Below, one piece after another: positions 52,197 through 60,701 of a stretch of DNA of 64,000 bases. Position 1 is the first letter of the stretch, and every line of letters begins with the position of its first letter. A program made the position numbers and the translations under genes. The DNA comes from JBAZLV01 sp964586075 (GTDB taxonomy: Bacteria > Nitrospirota > UBA9217): contig CAZPGZ010000015.1 of the NCBI GenBank assembly GCA_964586075.1, positions 16,681 to 80,680 on the forward strand. Direction: 5' to 3'. The notes beneath the pieces are model-generated. The model saw only the letters and a program-made list of their open reading frames with translations, made no database searches and was not told the DNA's origin.

Positions 52197-53563
52197 CAGA
52201 ACTCCTCCAAAATTTTTTCCATCTTCATGCCGCGGGAGCCTTTGATCAGCACGGCATCGCCCGGCCGGGACTGTTCCCGCAAGAGTGCAGCTGCTTCCTC
52301 GTGCGTTTTGACTGCAAAGACCTTCGTCTCCGCCATTCCGGCTTCAATCGCTCCGCGGATTGTATCCTTGGCATAATCGCCCAGGACAATTATCCGGTCG
52401 ACGCCCTTCCGCGCTGCAGTCCGCCCCACTTTCCGGTGCTGCTCTCCGGAGGAGGCGCCGAGCTCAAGCATATCACCAAGCACGGCAACAGTTTTTGCTC
52501 CCCGTTTCAAATCCACCAAGGCTGCAAGCGCCGCCTCCAGGGAGGCGGGATTGGCGTTATAATAATCCGCGAGCACGGTCCGGCCCTGCACGTGCCTTAT
52601 TTCCGAACGCATCGCAACAGACGCAAAATTATCAAGCCCGCACTTTACCGCATCAAGCGGCAATCCTGCCGCAAGCGACGCGGCGGCCGCCGCGAGCGCG
52701 TTGTACACATTGTGTTTTCCCACGCTTCTGAGGCAAATTTCCGTACTACAGCCGTGTGCGGTCAGAGTAAATTCCAGACACTCGGAGGTATACCGGATCC
52801 CGGATGCCCGGACATCTGCTGCAGTGTCTATTCCAAACGTCGTAATGAGACCGCTGAACTTTTTTTTCAGAACTCCGCAGTATGTATCATCAGCATTCAG
52901 CGCCGCGGTCCCTCCAGGCCGGATGTGGTCAAGCAGTTCGCCTTTCGCCTGCGCTATGCCGTCCTGACTTTCGAAAAACTCCAGATGAGCCGGTCCGATA
53001 TTCGTAATGACTCCCACCGTGGGGCTGACCAGCCGGGCAAGAACCGCAATTTCTCCCGGCGCGCTCATGCCCATTTCAACAACCGCCGCCTTGTGGGTGT
53101 CGTTCATTCTGAGAAGCGTCAGGGGCACGCCGATGTGATTATTCAGGTTCCCTTCGTTTTTCAGCACCGCTCCCCGTACGTTCAGAATTTCCGCGAGCAT
53201 TTCCTTTGTTGTCGTTTTTCCGTTCGAACCGGTAATACCGACCACCGGTATGGAAAATTTTTTTCGGTGAAGATACGACATTTTCTGAAGCGCGGAAAGC
53301 GTATCGTCAACAGGCAAAATGTTCTTCAGTCCGCCGAGATTCTCAGAGTTTTTTTCGACGGCATCCTGGTTCACCAGCGCCCCCCACGCGCCTTTTTTTA
53401 TTGCCGTGGAAATGAACCCGTGGCCGTCGAACCGAGGCCCTTTCAGAGCAACGAACAATTCGCCCTTCTTTATGGTTCTCGAATCTATGGATACCCCTGT
53501 GATCTCCACCCCGGAGATCCTCCTCAGGACGTCTTCGAGGATTTTTTCTTCTGATACACTCAT
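52196..53563 (-). CDS. murF: UDP-MurNAc-tripeptide--D-Ala-D-Ala ligase
   Basis: A 455-residue Mur ligase completing the pentapeptide. It has VSIDSRTIKKGELFVAL, the ATP loop GITGSNGKTTTKEM, NIGPAHLEFF, and ADYYNANPASLEAAL in the C-domain. It overlaps mraY by one base and follows murE by 80 bases. The plus-strand 417-codon frame lying across it is an antisense shadow. Confidence 0.97.
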   Translation of the reverse strand: MSVSEEKILEDVLRRISGVEITGVSIDSRTIKKGELFVALKGPRFDGHGFISTAIKKGAWGALVNQDAVEKNSENLGGLKNILPVDDTLSALQKMSYLHRKKFSIPVVGITGSNGKTTTKEMLAEILNVRGAVLKNEGNLNNHIGVPLTLLRMNDTHKAAVVEMGMSAPGEIAVLARLVSPTVGVITNIGPAHLEFFESQDGIAQAKGELLDHIRPGGTAALNADDTYCGVLKKKFSGLITTFGIDTAADVRASGIRYTSECLEFTLTAHGCSTEICLRSVGKHNVYNALAAAAASLAAGLPLDAVKCGLDNFASVAMRSEIRHVQGRTVLADYYNANPASLEAALAALVDLKRGAKTVAVLGDMLELGASSGEQHRKVGRTAARKGVDRIIVLGDYAKDTIRGAIEAGMAETKVFAVKTHEEAAALLREQSRPGDAVLIKGSRGMKMEKILEEF

Positions 53564-53643
53564 GGTTATACGCCTTCCAACAGAATAACTCTTTTCTGCC
53601 GGAGATGTCTGTGTTTTTTTGAATCACGCATTCAATATGTGCG

Positions 53644-55170
53644 TCATGAAGCCTTTTTCTTGTGAATTTCCGCCCGCGCGACCTCACGATCATCAAAATG
53701 CATCTTCTTCTCGCCGATAATCTGATAGTCCTCATGCCCCTTGCCAGCAATCACAACCACGTCGTCCGGCAGGGCCATCCGGATGGCAGCAGCCACGGCC
53801 TCTCCGCGGTCGGGAATGACATAATACAGTTTTTTCCCGCCTGGTTCGCAAGACCCCGTTTCGTGCAAGGCTGCTTTTTTCCCCTCCCCCGTCATACCGG
53901 CCTCTATCGCACGAATGATATCCAGCGGGTTTTCAGTCCGGGGATTGTCTGAAGTGACAATAACGATATCGCTTCCCTTGAGCGCCGCTGTTCCCATTTT
54001 CGGCCTCTTGGTCCTGTCCCGGTCGCCGCCGCAGCCGAAAACCGTAATGATTCTTTTTTTTGCTATTTCTCGTACAGCTTCCAGAAGACGCAGGAGTGCG
54101 TCTTCGGTGTGAGCATAGTCAACAATCACACCGTAGGGCTGCGCTTCATCTATTTTTTCCATGCGACCGGGAACCGCTTTCATGTTTTTTATCCCCTGGA
54201 TGATGCTGTCCCTGCTAAAACCCAGGGCTGTGCCAATCCCGATTGCGGTCAGAATATTGTATACATTATGCCGCCCAATGAGCGGTGATTCCAGCGCAAT
54301 CCTTCCGTTCGAAGTGGCGGCGTCAAACGAAAGGCCTGCAATGCCGTAGTGTACTTTTCCGCATGGATGAATATCGGCATGTTCCGACAAGCCGGTAGTG
54401 ATGATTTTCCCTTTGGCGGCCTTGATGACGGCTTCAGCATTTTTGTCGTCAGTGTTGACGATAATCGCCGCATCCCGGGAAAGTCCCTTGAACAGCAGAA
54501 GCTTTGCCTGCAGATATTCATCCATAGTTTTATGAAAATCCAGATGATCCTGCGTCAGGTTCGTAAATCCGGCAGCAGCAAAACGGCACCCGACCACCCT
54601 TCCGAGCGCCAATGCGTGCGAGGAGACTTCCATAACGCAGTGTGTCGCTCCGAACTCAACCATTTCGGAAAGAAGCCGCTGGAGATCAAGCGATTCCGGC
54701 GTCGTGTTTGGCGCGGCATACACGCGGTCGCCGACACGATAATCAATGGTGCCGATAAGTCCTGCGGTCTGGCCGGATGCTTCGATAATGGATTTTACAA
54801 GATAGGTTGTCGTTGTTTTGCCGTTCGTGCCGGTAATGCCGACAAGCTTGAGTTTCTTCGACGGGTGTCCGTAAAACGCATCTGCCAGCAGGGCCAGGGC
54901 CCGCCGGGAATCTTTCACCAGGACGACAGGCACGCCGGCCTCCGCATCCGGTCCCTGCTCGTGTTCTGCGACGACGGCGGCCGCTCCTTGTTTTATTGCC
55001 TGCGCAATAAACTGATGGCCGTCCGAGTGAAATCCTCGCACGGCCACGAACACGCATCCCTGCTTGACTTTTCGGGAGTCATAGAAGATCCCTTGCACTT
55101 CCCGCTCCAGCGTGGCCGGCGGAAGCGGCTTTTGCAGTTCCAATGACGCGAATAATTCTGCCAGCTTCAT
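53644..55170 (-). CDS. murE: UDP-MurNAc-L-Ala-D-Glu--meso-diaminopimelate ligase
   Basis: A 508-residue Mur ligase adding the third stem residue. The specificity motif DNPR (in TSDNPRTENPLD) marks a meso-diaminopimelate enzyme rather than the L-Lys type, so the cell wall is Gram-negative-like. Other segments are FYDSRKVKQGCVFVAVRG, ATP loop GITGTNGKTTTTYL and HTEDALLRLLEAV. It overlaps the ftsI stop by 4 bases (ATGA) and would be translated with it. Confidence 0.97.
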   Translation of the reverse strand: MKLAELFASLELQKPLPPATLEREVQGIFYDSRKVKQGCVFVAVRGFHSDGHQFIAQAIKQGAAAVVAEHEQGPDAEAGVPVVLVKDSRRALALLADAFYGHPSKKLKLVGITGTNGKTTTTYLVKSIIEASGQTAGLIGTIDYRVGDRVYAAPNTTPESLDLQRLLSEMVEFGATHCVMEVSSHALALGRVVGCRFAAAGFTNLTQDHLDFHKTMDEYLQAKLLLFKGLSRDAAIIVNTDDKNAEAVIKAAKGKIITTGLSEHADIHPCGKVHYGIAGLSFDAATSNGRIALESPLIGRHNVYNILTAIGIGTALGFSRDSIIQGIKNMKAVPGRMEKIDEAQPYGVIVDYAHTEDALLRLLEAVREIAKKRIITVFGCGGDRDRTKRPKMGTAALKGSDIVIVTSDNPRTENPLDIIRAIEAGMTGEGKKAALHETGSCEPGGKKLYYVIPDRGEAVAAAIRMALPDDVVVIAGKGHEDYQIIGEKKMHFDDREVARAEIHKKKAS

Positions 55171-56894
55171 CTCGTCACCAGGAGCATTTTCCCTCCCGCG
55201 TCATCCGGCGTCACCTGCAGATACGCAAGGCTCTGCTCCGCCACGGTCTTGAACACGGGAGCAGCAACGCTGCCGCCATAGATGACTCCTTCCGGAGTGT
55301 CGACCATTACGAGAATGACCAGTTTTGGGGAATTTGCCGGTACAAAACCAGCAAAGGAACTGACATAATCTTTCTTCGAGTACATGCCGGTCTTGTGGTC
55401 TATCTTTTGCGCTGTTCCCGTTTTGCCTGCGGCCGTATAGCCGGCCGGCCGTGCCTTTTGTCCGGTGCCGGTCTCCACCGCCTCCCGCAGCATCTTTGTC
55501 ACCTTGGCGGCGGTTTCCTGGGTAATCGCACGGCGCACCGGCTGCGGTTCGATTTTATTCCCTTCGCCGCTGCCATGGCTGATGATCTGCGACACGACAT
55601 ACGGCCTCATAAGCACGCCGCCGTTCGCGAGCGCGCAATATGCCGCGGCCATTTGCAGCGGCGTCACACCGATTTCCTGGCCGATTGAAATTGAACCGAT
55701 AGACACCCCGGACCATGTGCGGGGGTCTTTCAGCAACCCGGGGATTTCCCCCGAAATATCACAGCCAGTTTTACTCCCGAATCCAAAAGCGGTAATGTAC
55801 TTTGCGAAACGTTCTTTTCCCAGCTTTACGGCAACCTTTATCGTACCCACGTTGCTCGATTGCGCGATCACATCGGTAAAGGTCAGCACCCCATGCTTTT
55901 CTGCATCATTGATTACCCGGTCGGCAATCTGAATTTTTCCTGCCGAGCAGTCAAATCGTTCAAGAGGATGAACCACCCGTTCTTCCAGCGCTGCTGCCGC
56001 AAGAATCGGTTTGAAAATCGAACCGGGCTCAAAGGCATCGGTCACCGTCCGATTCCGCCATTCACCCGGTTTAGAGCGCTGCGGCTCGTTGGGGTTGAAT
56101 ACCGATTTCCCGCCGGCAGTGCGCACCGCAAGGGCGAGCACTTCACCGGTCCACGGATTCATAACGATGCAGACTCCGCCTTTTGCCTGTGTATTCAGCA
56201 GGGCGGCATCAAGCCCTTTTTCCGCAATATGCTGTATCACCTCATCAATGGTAAGGGTAATATCACTGCCCGGTTTCGGCAGTTTATATTGCAGTCCTGA
56301 TCCTCCCGGAAATACCGTTCTTCCTCGCGCATCTTTTTCCGCCAGGACCCATCCTTCAGTGCCCCGCAGGATTTTATCGTACGTACGCTCCAGACCCTCA
56401 ATGCCTTTGTTGTCTACATCGGTAAAGCCAAGGAGCGGTCCTGCAAGGGTTTTCTTGGGATAAAACCGCTTCGACTCTAGCCGGATGCCGATTTCTCTGG
56501 TGCCGAGTTCCTTCACCTTCTCGGTCTTGCCCGGCTCGACTTTGCGGCTGAGCCAGACAAAGTGTTTATCTCCTGCAAGCCGCTGTTCGAGAGCGCGGGG
56601 GTCTTCCCTGAGTATCCGGGACAGCTTCTGCGCAAGCGCCCGGGGATTATCAACTTCCGACGGCACCCCGTACACTGAGTCCACGTCCAGGCTTACGGCA
56701 AGCTCCCTGCCCATGCGATCGTAGATCGTGCCCCGTTTTGGCTCAATCTTTACCAGCCGTTCCTGCTGCCGCTCCGCGCGTCCTGCAAGCGCGGACCGCT
56801 GATAGACCTGGAGATACACAAGCCGCAGGGCGATGAGTCCAAAACACACGCACATCAACAGCAATATTACGAGTATTCTTCCCCGTTTTTCCAT
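55167..56894 (-). CDS. ftsI: Septal peptidoglycan transpeptidase FtsI (PBP3-like)
   Basis: A 575-residue class B penicillin-binding protein. One N-terminal membrane helix (about 8-26), a dimerisation domain with RGTIYDRMGRELA, and a transpeptidase domain with the catalytic triad motifs: SxxK (S292-I-F-K295), SxN (S346-S-N348) and KTGT (491-494). No PASTA repeats are present. It follows ftsL and precedes murE by a four-base overlap, the standard dcw order, so FtsI rather than a sporulation or elongation homologue is favoured. Confidence 0.96.
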   Translation of the reverse strand: MEKRGRILVILLLMCVCFGLIALRLVYLQVYQRSALAGRAERQQERLVKIEPKRGTIYDRMGRELAVSLDVDSVYGVPSEVDNPRALAQKLSRILREDPRALEQRLAGDKHFVWLSRKVEPGKTEKVKELGTREIGIRLESKRFYPKKTLAGPLLGFTDVDNKGIEGLERTYDKILRGTEGWVLAEKDARGRTVFPGGSGLQYKLPKPGSDITLTIDEVIQHIAEKGLDAALLNTQAKGGVCIVMNPWTGEVLALAVRTAGGKSVFNPNEPQRSKPGEWRNRTVTDAFEPGSIFKPILAAAALEERVVHPLERFDCSAGKIQIADRVINDAEKHGVLTFTDVIAQSSNVGTIKVAVKLGKERFAKYITAFGFGSKTGCDISGEIPGLLKDPRTWSGVSIGSISIGQEIGVTPLQMAAAYCALANGGVLMRPYVVSQIISHGSGEGNKIEPQPVRRAITQETAAKVTKMLREAVETGTGQKARPAGYTAAGKTGTAQKIDHKTGMYSKKDYVSSFAGFVPANSPKLVILVMVDTPEGVIYGGSVAAPVFKTVAEQSLAYLQVTPDDAGGKMLLVTR

Positions 56895-56993
56895 TGCCTG
56901 CGATCCTTGATGCCCGCAGCATTACGGCATTCGCTTCCGGAAACTTGAATTTGCAGCCGGCCCGACCAGCATTGCCGCAGCATTCGCTGCCGG

Positions 56994-57356
56994 CTATCTG
57001 ACGGCATCCGGTCCCTGGTTATTCGAGCTCGATTTCGTTGCTTTTCTTTTTACGGCAACGATGTTTTCCTGCGCAGGCCTGACCATGCCCAGGCGCTTGA
57101 CCGCGATCTCCTCAATGCGGGCCGGCGATGTCAGGCTCGACGATTCGATAAGAAGAGACCGGTTTTCGCGCTCCAAATCCTGTTTTTCACGCTCCAGCGC
57201 TTCAATCTGATAGCCGAGCCGCACGATTTTTACTTTGCCGCCTACGTACAGAATCAGACCGACAACGATCAGAAGCATGATAAAAATTCTGCTGAGACTC
57301 CCCCGCTTGCTTCGCTCGAGAACAACTGCGCCGATTTCACCAGCTCGTGTCGCCAT
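56994..57356 (-). CDS. ftsL: Cell division protein FtsL
   Basis: A 120-residue bitopic protein with a short basic head, one membrane helix (about 24-41), and a periplasmic coiled coil (residues 49-75, heavy in Glu/Arg/Leu) followed by RIEEIAVKRLGMVRP, which is the classical FtsL pattern. It works with FtsB/FtsQ to activate FtsWI. It lies between rsmH and ftsI. FtsB is not in the cluster. Confidence 0.9.
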   Translation of the reverse strand: MATRAGEIGAVVLERSKRGSLSRIFIMLLIVVGLILYVGGKVKIVRLGYQIEALEREKQDLERENRSLLIESSSLTSPARIEEIAVKRLGMVRPAQENIVAVKRKATKSSSNNQGPDAVR

Positions 57357-57393
57357 AGGTAAACCTTTTCATCGAAGTTATTCAATCGCGGTA

Positions 57394-58362
57394 TTACAGT
57401 TTCTCCGCCGCTCTCAGTTTCGCGCTTCTCGCGGCGGGATTTCTCTCTATTTCCTCCGGTCCGGCCGTAACAGGCCGGCGCGTCAGCACGGTGAGCTCCG
57501 GTTTTTTTCCGCAGGAGCAGGTCGGCATCTTCGGGGGGCACACGCATGCCCGTGCTGCCGCTGCGAAGGCCTGCTTTACAATACGGTCTTCAAGAGAATG
57601 AAACGTGATGACCGCAATGCGTCCGTGCGGTTTTACATGCGCAAGGATCTGGTGGAGCCCGGTCCGCAGCGCTTCTATTTCGTCGTTTACTGCAATCCGC
57701 AGAGCCTGAAACGTCTGCGTTGCAGGATGTATGCGCCGGGCCGGATACGGCGGGAATACGCTTGCAACAATCCCGGCGAGCTGGGCTGTACTGGCAATGG
57801 CACCCCGGGTCCGTGCCTTTTCTATCGCCCGTGCTATGGCTCCTGCTCTGCGTTCCTCGCCATATTCGTAAAAAATCTTCGCCAGTTCCTGGCGTGAAAG
57901 AGTATTTACCATGTTCGCGGCGGTCGGGCCGTGGCTGTTTCTGTCCATCCGCATATCAAGCGGACCATCCAGCATGAAACTGAAGCCCCGCTCCGGCGTT
58001 TTAAGGTGGAACCAGGAGACGCCGAGATCAAGCAGGACGCCGTCCACAGCCGGATGATTCGTTTCCTGCAACACGCGTTCGATATTTCGAAAATTCTCCT
58101 GCCGGACAATAACCCGATTCCCATAACCGGCAAGCGCTGTTGTGCATCGCTGAATCGCCTCGGCATCCTGGTCAATGCCGATCAGCACTCCGTCAGGCGC
58201 TGAACGTTTCAGAATTTCCGCTGCGTGCCCGCCCGCCCCGAGCGTTCCGTCTACATACACACCGCCTGCTTTTGGATTCAGCAGATCAACCGCTTCGGTA
58301 AGCAGGACAGGAACATGTTCTAATTGCCGATTGCGCATTTCGGATATCGGATTGGTATTCAT
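57394..58362 (-). CDS. rsmH: 16S rRNA (cytosine1402-N4)-methyltransferase
   Basis: A 322-residue SAM enzyme methylating 16S C1402. The N-terminal EHVPVLLTEAVDLLNP, the SAM loop VDGTLGAGGHAAEIL, SWFHLKTPERGFSFMLDGPLDMRMD and FQALRIAVNDE motifs are all present, and the C-terminus carries the tail CVCPPKMPTCSCGKKP. The ATG has GAGG seven bases upstream. In most bacteria rsmH directly follows mraZ; here a STAS gene lies between. Confidence 0.96.
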   Translation of the reverse strand: MNTNPISEMRNRQLEHVPVLLTEAVDLLNPKAGGVYVDGTLGAGGHAAEILKRSAPDGVLIGIDQDAEAIQRCTTALAGYGNRVIVRQENFRNIERVLQETNHPAVDGVLLDLGVSWFHLKTPERGFSFMLDGPLDMRMDRNSHGPTAANMVNTLSRQELAKIFYEYGEERRAGAIARAIEKARTRGAIASTAQLAGIVASVFPPYPARRIHPATQTFQALRIAVNDEIEALRTGLHQILAHVKPHGRIAVITFHSLEDRIVKQAFAAAARACVCPPKMPTCSCGKKPELTVLTRRPVTAGPEEIERNPAARSAKLRAAEKL

Positions 58363-58429
58363 GCTTCAATCCTCACAAAACCGTCCCTGCATTACAATCC
58401 GCATTTTGCAATCTACAATTGAAATACGA

Positions 58430-58789
58430 TCAAAGCCCCAGCGGCAAATTGGTTGCGGGTTTTGTCACACCGAAGCTTTTCGCGGCCTGTTGGGTGGTGT
58501 CGAATACCTGAAACTCTTCCAGCATGCCGGTTGTACGGAAAATATTTTTGATGTACTCGGACATCCCTGCGAGCCGGATATCGCCACCGAAGGACTGGAG
58601 CCGCTTTTTTTCTTCCACCAGCACCGAAAGGATTGTGAAATGTATATGTTCAACGGACTCAAAGTTCAGGATCAAACCGTACATCTCGCCTTTGATCAAC
58701 TGACCGATGACCCGGCTCAGTTCCACCATCTTTGCCGCATCAATTTCGCCTTCCAGGTTCATTTGGTATGTTTTGATTTTTTCATCCAT
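58430..58789 (-). CDS. STAS-domain protein inside the dcw cluster
   Basis: A 119-residue protein of the anti-sigma-factor-antagonist (STAS) fold: YQMNLEGEIDAAKMVELSRVI, YGLILNFESVEHIHFTILSVL, DIRLAGMSEYIKNIFRTTGM and FQVFDTTQQAAKSF match the strand-helix order of SpoIIAA-like domains. The conserved phosphorylatable DSSG loop is replaced by HFTI, leaving Thr52 as the only candidate acceptor. The start, one base after the mraZ stop (TGA-C-ATG), suggests coupled translation. Such a gene between mraZ and rsmH is unusual; partners are unknown. Confidence 0.82.
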   Translation of the reverse strand: MDEKIKTYQMNLEGEIDAAKMVELSRVIGQLIKGEMYGLILNFESVEHIHFTILSVLVEEKKRLQSFGGDIRLAGMSEYIKNIFRTTGMLEEFQVFDTTQQAAKSFGVTKPATNLPLGL

Positions 58790-58790
58790 G

Positions 58791-59225
58791 TCATAAGCCC
58801 AGCGCGGCAAGTGCGTCGCCAATTTTGTCGCCATTTTTTGAATTCCTTGCCTCCCATGCCCCGGCGTCCCAGATTTCGATTTTATCAATAATTCCTACGA
58901 GCGTTACGCTTTTCGATATCCTCGCATGTTCACGGTGTGCAGTTGGAATCAGCAAACGGCCTTGCTTATCCAGTTCACATTCGGTCGCCGAGGAAAGCAA
59001 AAAACGCATGAAATCCTTCACCTCTTGCTTCATCATGGGAAGCGTCCTGATCTTTTCTTCAAGCCGCTCCCATTCCTCAAGAGGGTATACGGTGAGACAG
59101 CGGTCATAATCCATGGCGAGCACGAGCCTTCCGTCATAGCGATCTGCTATAATCTCACGAAATCTCGACGGCACGCTCACCCTGCCTTTTGCGTCTACCG
59201 TATGTTCAAAGCTGCCGCGGAACAT
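58791..59225 (-). CDS. mraZ: Transcriptional regulator MraZ
   Basis: A 144-residue AbrB-like protein with two swapped-hairpin repeats: FRGSFEHTVDAKGRVSVPSRFRE and ECELDKQGRLLIPTAHREHA, each with the DxxGR motif that contacts DNA. MraZ represses its own dcw promoter by binding TGGGN repeats spaced by five bases; three such repeats lie just upstream here. It is the first gene of the minus-strand cluster. Confidence 0.96.
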   Translation of the reverse strand: MFRGSFEHTVDAKGRVSVPSRFREIIADRYDGRLVLAMDYDRCLTVYPLEEWERLEEKIRTLPMMKQEVKDFMRFLLSSATECELDKQGRLLIPTAHREHARISKSVTLVGIIDKIEIWDAGAWEARNSKNGDKIGDALAALGL

Positions 59226-59239
59226 TTTCCCCCCGCTAC

Positions 59240-59264
59240 ACCCACTCTATCCCACAATATACCA
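59240..59264 (-). promoter_or_regulatory. MraZ-box repeats (three) in the dcw leader
   Basis: Read on the minus strand, TGGTA (59264-59260), TGGGA (59254-59250) and TGGGT (59244-59240) are separated by exact 5-base spacers (TATTG, TAGAG). This is the TGGGN-N5 pattern bound by MraZ. The repeats follow the -10 box and precede mraZ by about 15 bases, so bound MraZ would block early transcription. Confidence 0.85.
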
Positions 59265-59276
59265 CCTGTTGCCCAA

Positions 59277-59305
59277 AGTATATAATTCAGCCGCATCATT
59301 GTCAA
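59277..59305 (-). promoter_or_regulatory. Predicted sigma70-type promoter of the dcw cluster
   Basis: On the minus strand TTGACA (59305-59300), 17 bases, TATACT (59282-59277). It is followed after 12 bases by the MraZ-box repeats and then mraZ, and would start transcription near 59270. Confidence 0.85.
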
Positions 59306-59405
59306 GAAAAATATTAATTTTTTGAGATGTTACGCAGTGGGAGGGCAGTTTGGTACGTATTTTTTTACGTGACAATAATGGCCAGAATAAGTATCATAGA
59401 GAGCA

Positions 59406-59732
59406 ATGACAGATGATTTTTTTATCAGCGCAGACGAGAGCCATATCAAGCGCGAAAAGGCAAAATCTCGTGAAATACGAGAGTCGCAGTGGTGGAAACG
59501 AAGACGCTCGACAGGAATATGCTTTTACTGCGGAGGAAAGTTCAAGCCTGCAGAGTTGACCATGGACCATCTCATCCCGATAGTACGGGGAGGAAAATCC
59601 GTACATGGTAATATCGTACCGGCATGTAAAGAATGCAATTCGAAAAAGAAATATCTTCTTCCCACGGAATGGGAAGCGTATCTCGATACCCTGAAAAACA
59701 CTAAACAATCAATATCCGATAGCCAGGAATAG
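59406..59732 (+). CDS. Small stand-alone HNH endonuclease-like protein
   Basis: A 108-residue protein with a single HNH finger: Cys39 and Cys42 (ICFYCGGKF), Asp54-His55 (MDHLIPIV), Asn69 (HGNIVPAC) and the second zinc pair Cys74/Cys77 with Asn78. These match the HNH motif and suggest a metal-dependent nicking or DNA-binding activity. The gene is divergent from the dcw cluster. Whether it acts on DNA is inferred; it may be a restriction-like or housekeeping nuclease. Confidence 0.82.
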   Translation: MTDDFFISADESHIKREKAKSREIRESQWWKRRRSTGICFYCGGKFKPAELTMDHLIPIVRGGKSVHGNIVPACKECNSKKKYLLPTEWEAYLDTLKNTKQSISDSQE

Positions 59733-59828
59733 ACTGCTTTGCAACAAAGCTGTCCTGTTTATCCGCTTGTATTCGTTTATACACACTATTATTCCGCGAT
59801 AAAACCGCTCATGTCTGACCACAAAAAA

Positions 59829-59852
59829 GCCGGTTTCTCCGGGGAAACCAGC
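59829..59852. terminator. Bidirectional intrinsic terminator
   Basis: A 9-bp stem (GCCGGTTTC/GAAACCAGC with one G-T or A-C position) around a 6-base loop. The minus-strand side continues into TTTTTTG, ending the 60-61 kb group; the plus side follows the HNH gene. Confidence 0.75.
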
Positions 59853-59905
59853 TTCTTTCATAACGCTACTCTGTTTCCGGTTCAGTAATAATAATAGTTC
59901 GCAAA

Positions 59906-60433
59906 TCAGTCAGCCTCCCTCACCCAATCCACTCTGGCAAGCTTGTTATCATGCGACCAGCGATAGGTAACTTTGCCGTGAAATGCTTTTCCGATCGCCC
60001 TTCCGATCCGCTGCGCCAGCTTCTCATTCGTCGTGGAAATAACAATGCTGCCGTATCCATTCTCTTTTATGGCCATTACCCGCTCAAGAGGGTTTAATCC
60101 GCGGGCGCGGTTTTCCTCATTCTTAATTAAATTCAGCAAGGCGTCTTTATGCGCGAGAACATACCCCCCCTTCAGCGTAACGATCCCGCCGGGAAAATTG
60201 TCGCGTATTTTAAGGCATGCAGGGCAAACCACTGCCAGAGCATTGGGGTGAGTTGATTCAGCGGCGCTGATATCCGGGGCCGCATACCATCGTTTGTTTC
60301 TGTACACGGCATGGCACACTTCACACTCGGAAATCTTGCTGCTCGCACCTCTCGGGAGATACGAATCCGTCGTGGCATATTTTTTCTTGTAAGAAAGCTT
60401 GTAGCCCCGTGCATCCTTCGCGATCAGTTGCAT
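59906..60433 (-). CDS. BCAM0308-like zinc-ribbon protein
   Basis: A 175-residue protein with two zinc-type CxxC pairs (Cys37/Cys40 and Cys70/Cys73) near the N-terminus (SECEVCHAVYRNKRWY, then VVCPACLKIRDNFPGG) and an alpha/beta C-terminal half with ...RVMAIKENGYGSIVISTTNEKLAQRIGRAIGKAFHGKV. The pattern is that of the BCAM0308 family (uncharacterised; NMD3-like zinc ribbon). It is downstream of the coiled-coil and MTH1187 genes on the same strand and precedes a strong terminator, so it ends a three-gene unit. Confidence 0.75.
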   Translation of the reverse strand: MQLIAKDARGYKLSYKKKYATTDSYLPRGASSKISECEVCHAVYRNKRWYAAPDISAAESTHPNALAVVCPACLKIRDNFPGGIVTLKGGYVLAHKDALLNLIKNEENRARGLNPLERVMAIKENGYGSIVISTTNEKLAQRIGRAIGKAFHGKVTYRWSHDNKLARVDWVREAD

Positions 60434-60466
60434 AATGCCTCCCTCCTTGGTTCCTGCCGTAGTAGT

Positions 60467-60685
60467 TTATTTCAGTTTTTTCTGTATTTCTGGAAACTGT
60501 TTTTTAAAATCCGGGAGTGTTCGCGCAAGAAACATTTTAAGCGCCTTCAGTTCCGACTGCATGTCGCGGATTTCTTCAGATACTTCCGTTTCCAGTTTTT
60601 TCAGGGCGTCGGCAAGATTGGAAAGCGCCTTCTCCTGGATTTTAAGACGCTCTTCTGCGCTGATTGTGTTTCTCGCAATGTCCAT
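60467..60685 (-). CDS. Small coiled-coil protein (72 residues)
   Basis: A short protein made almost entirely of an acidic/basic amphipathic helix (AEERLKIQEKALSNLADALKKLE...), ending PEIQKKLK. It begins at ATG 60685 (or GTG 60691) with GAGG just upstream and lies 16 bases after the MTH1187 gene and 33 bases before the BCAM0308 gene. It has no recognised family; oligomerisation or partner binding is likely. Confidence 0.6.
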   Translation of the reverse strand: MDIARNTISAEERLKIQEKALSNLADALKKLETEVSEEIRDMQSELKALKMFLARTLPDFKKQFPEIQKKLK

Positions 60686-60701
60686 GGCCACCTCGACTTG
60701 G

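Noticed and set aside
52301..53554. 417-codon plus-strand frame over murF
   Set aside because: Lies entirely opposite murF with biased composition; no domain recognised.
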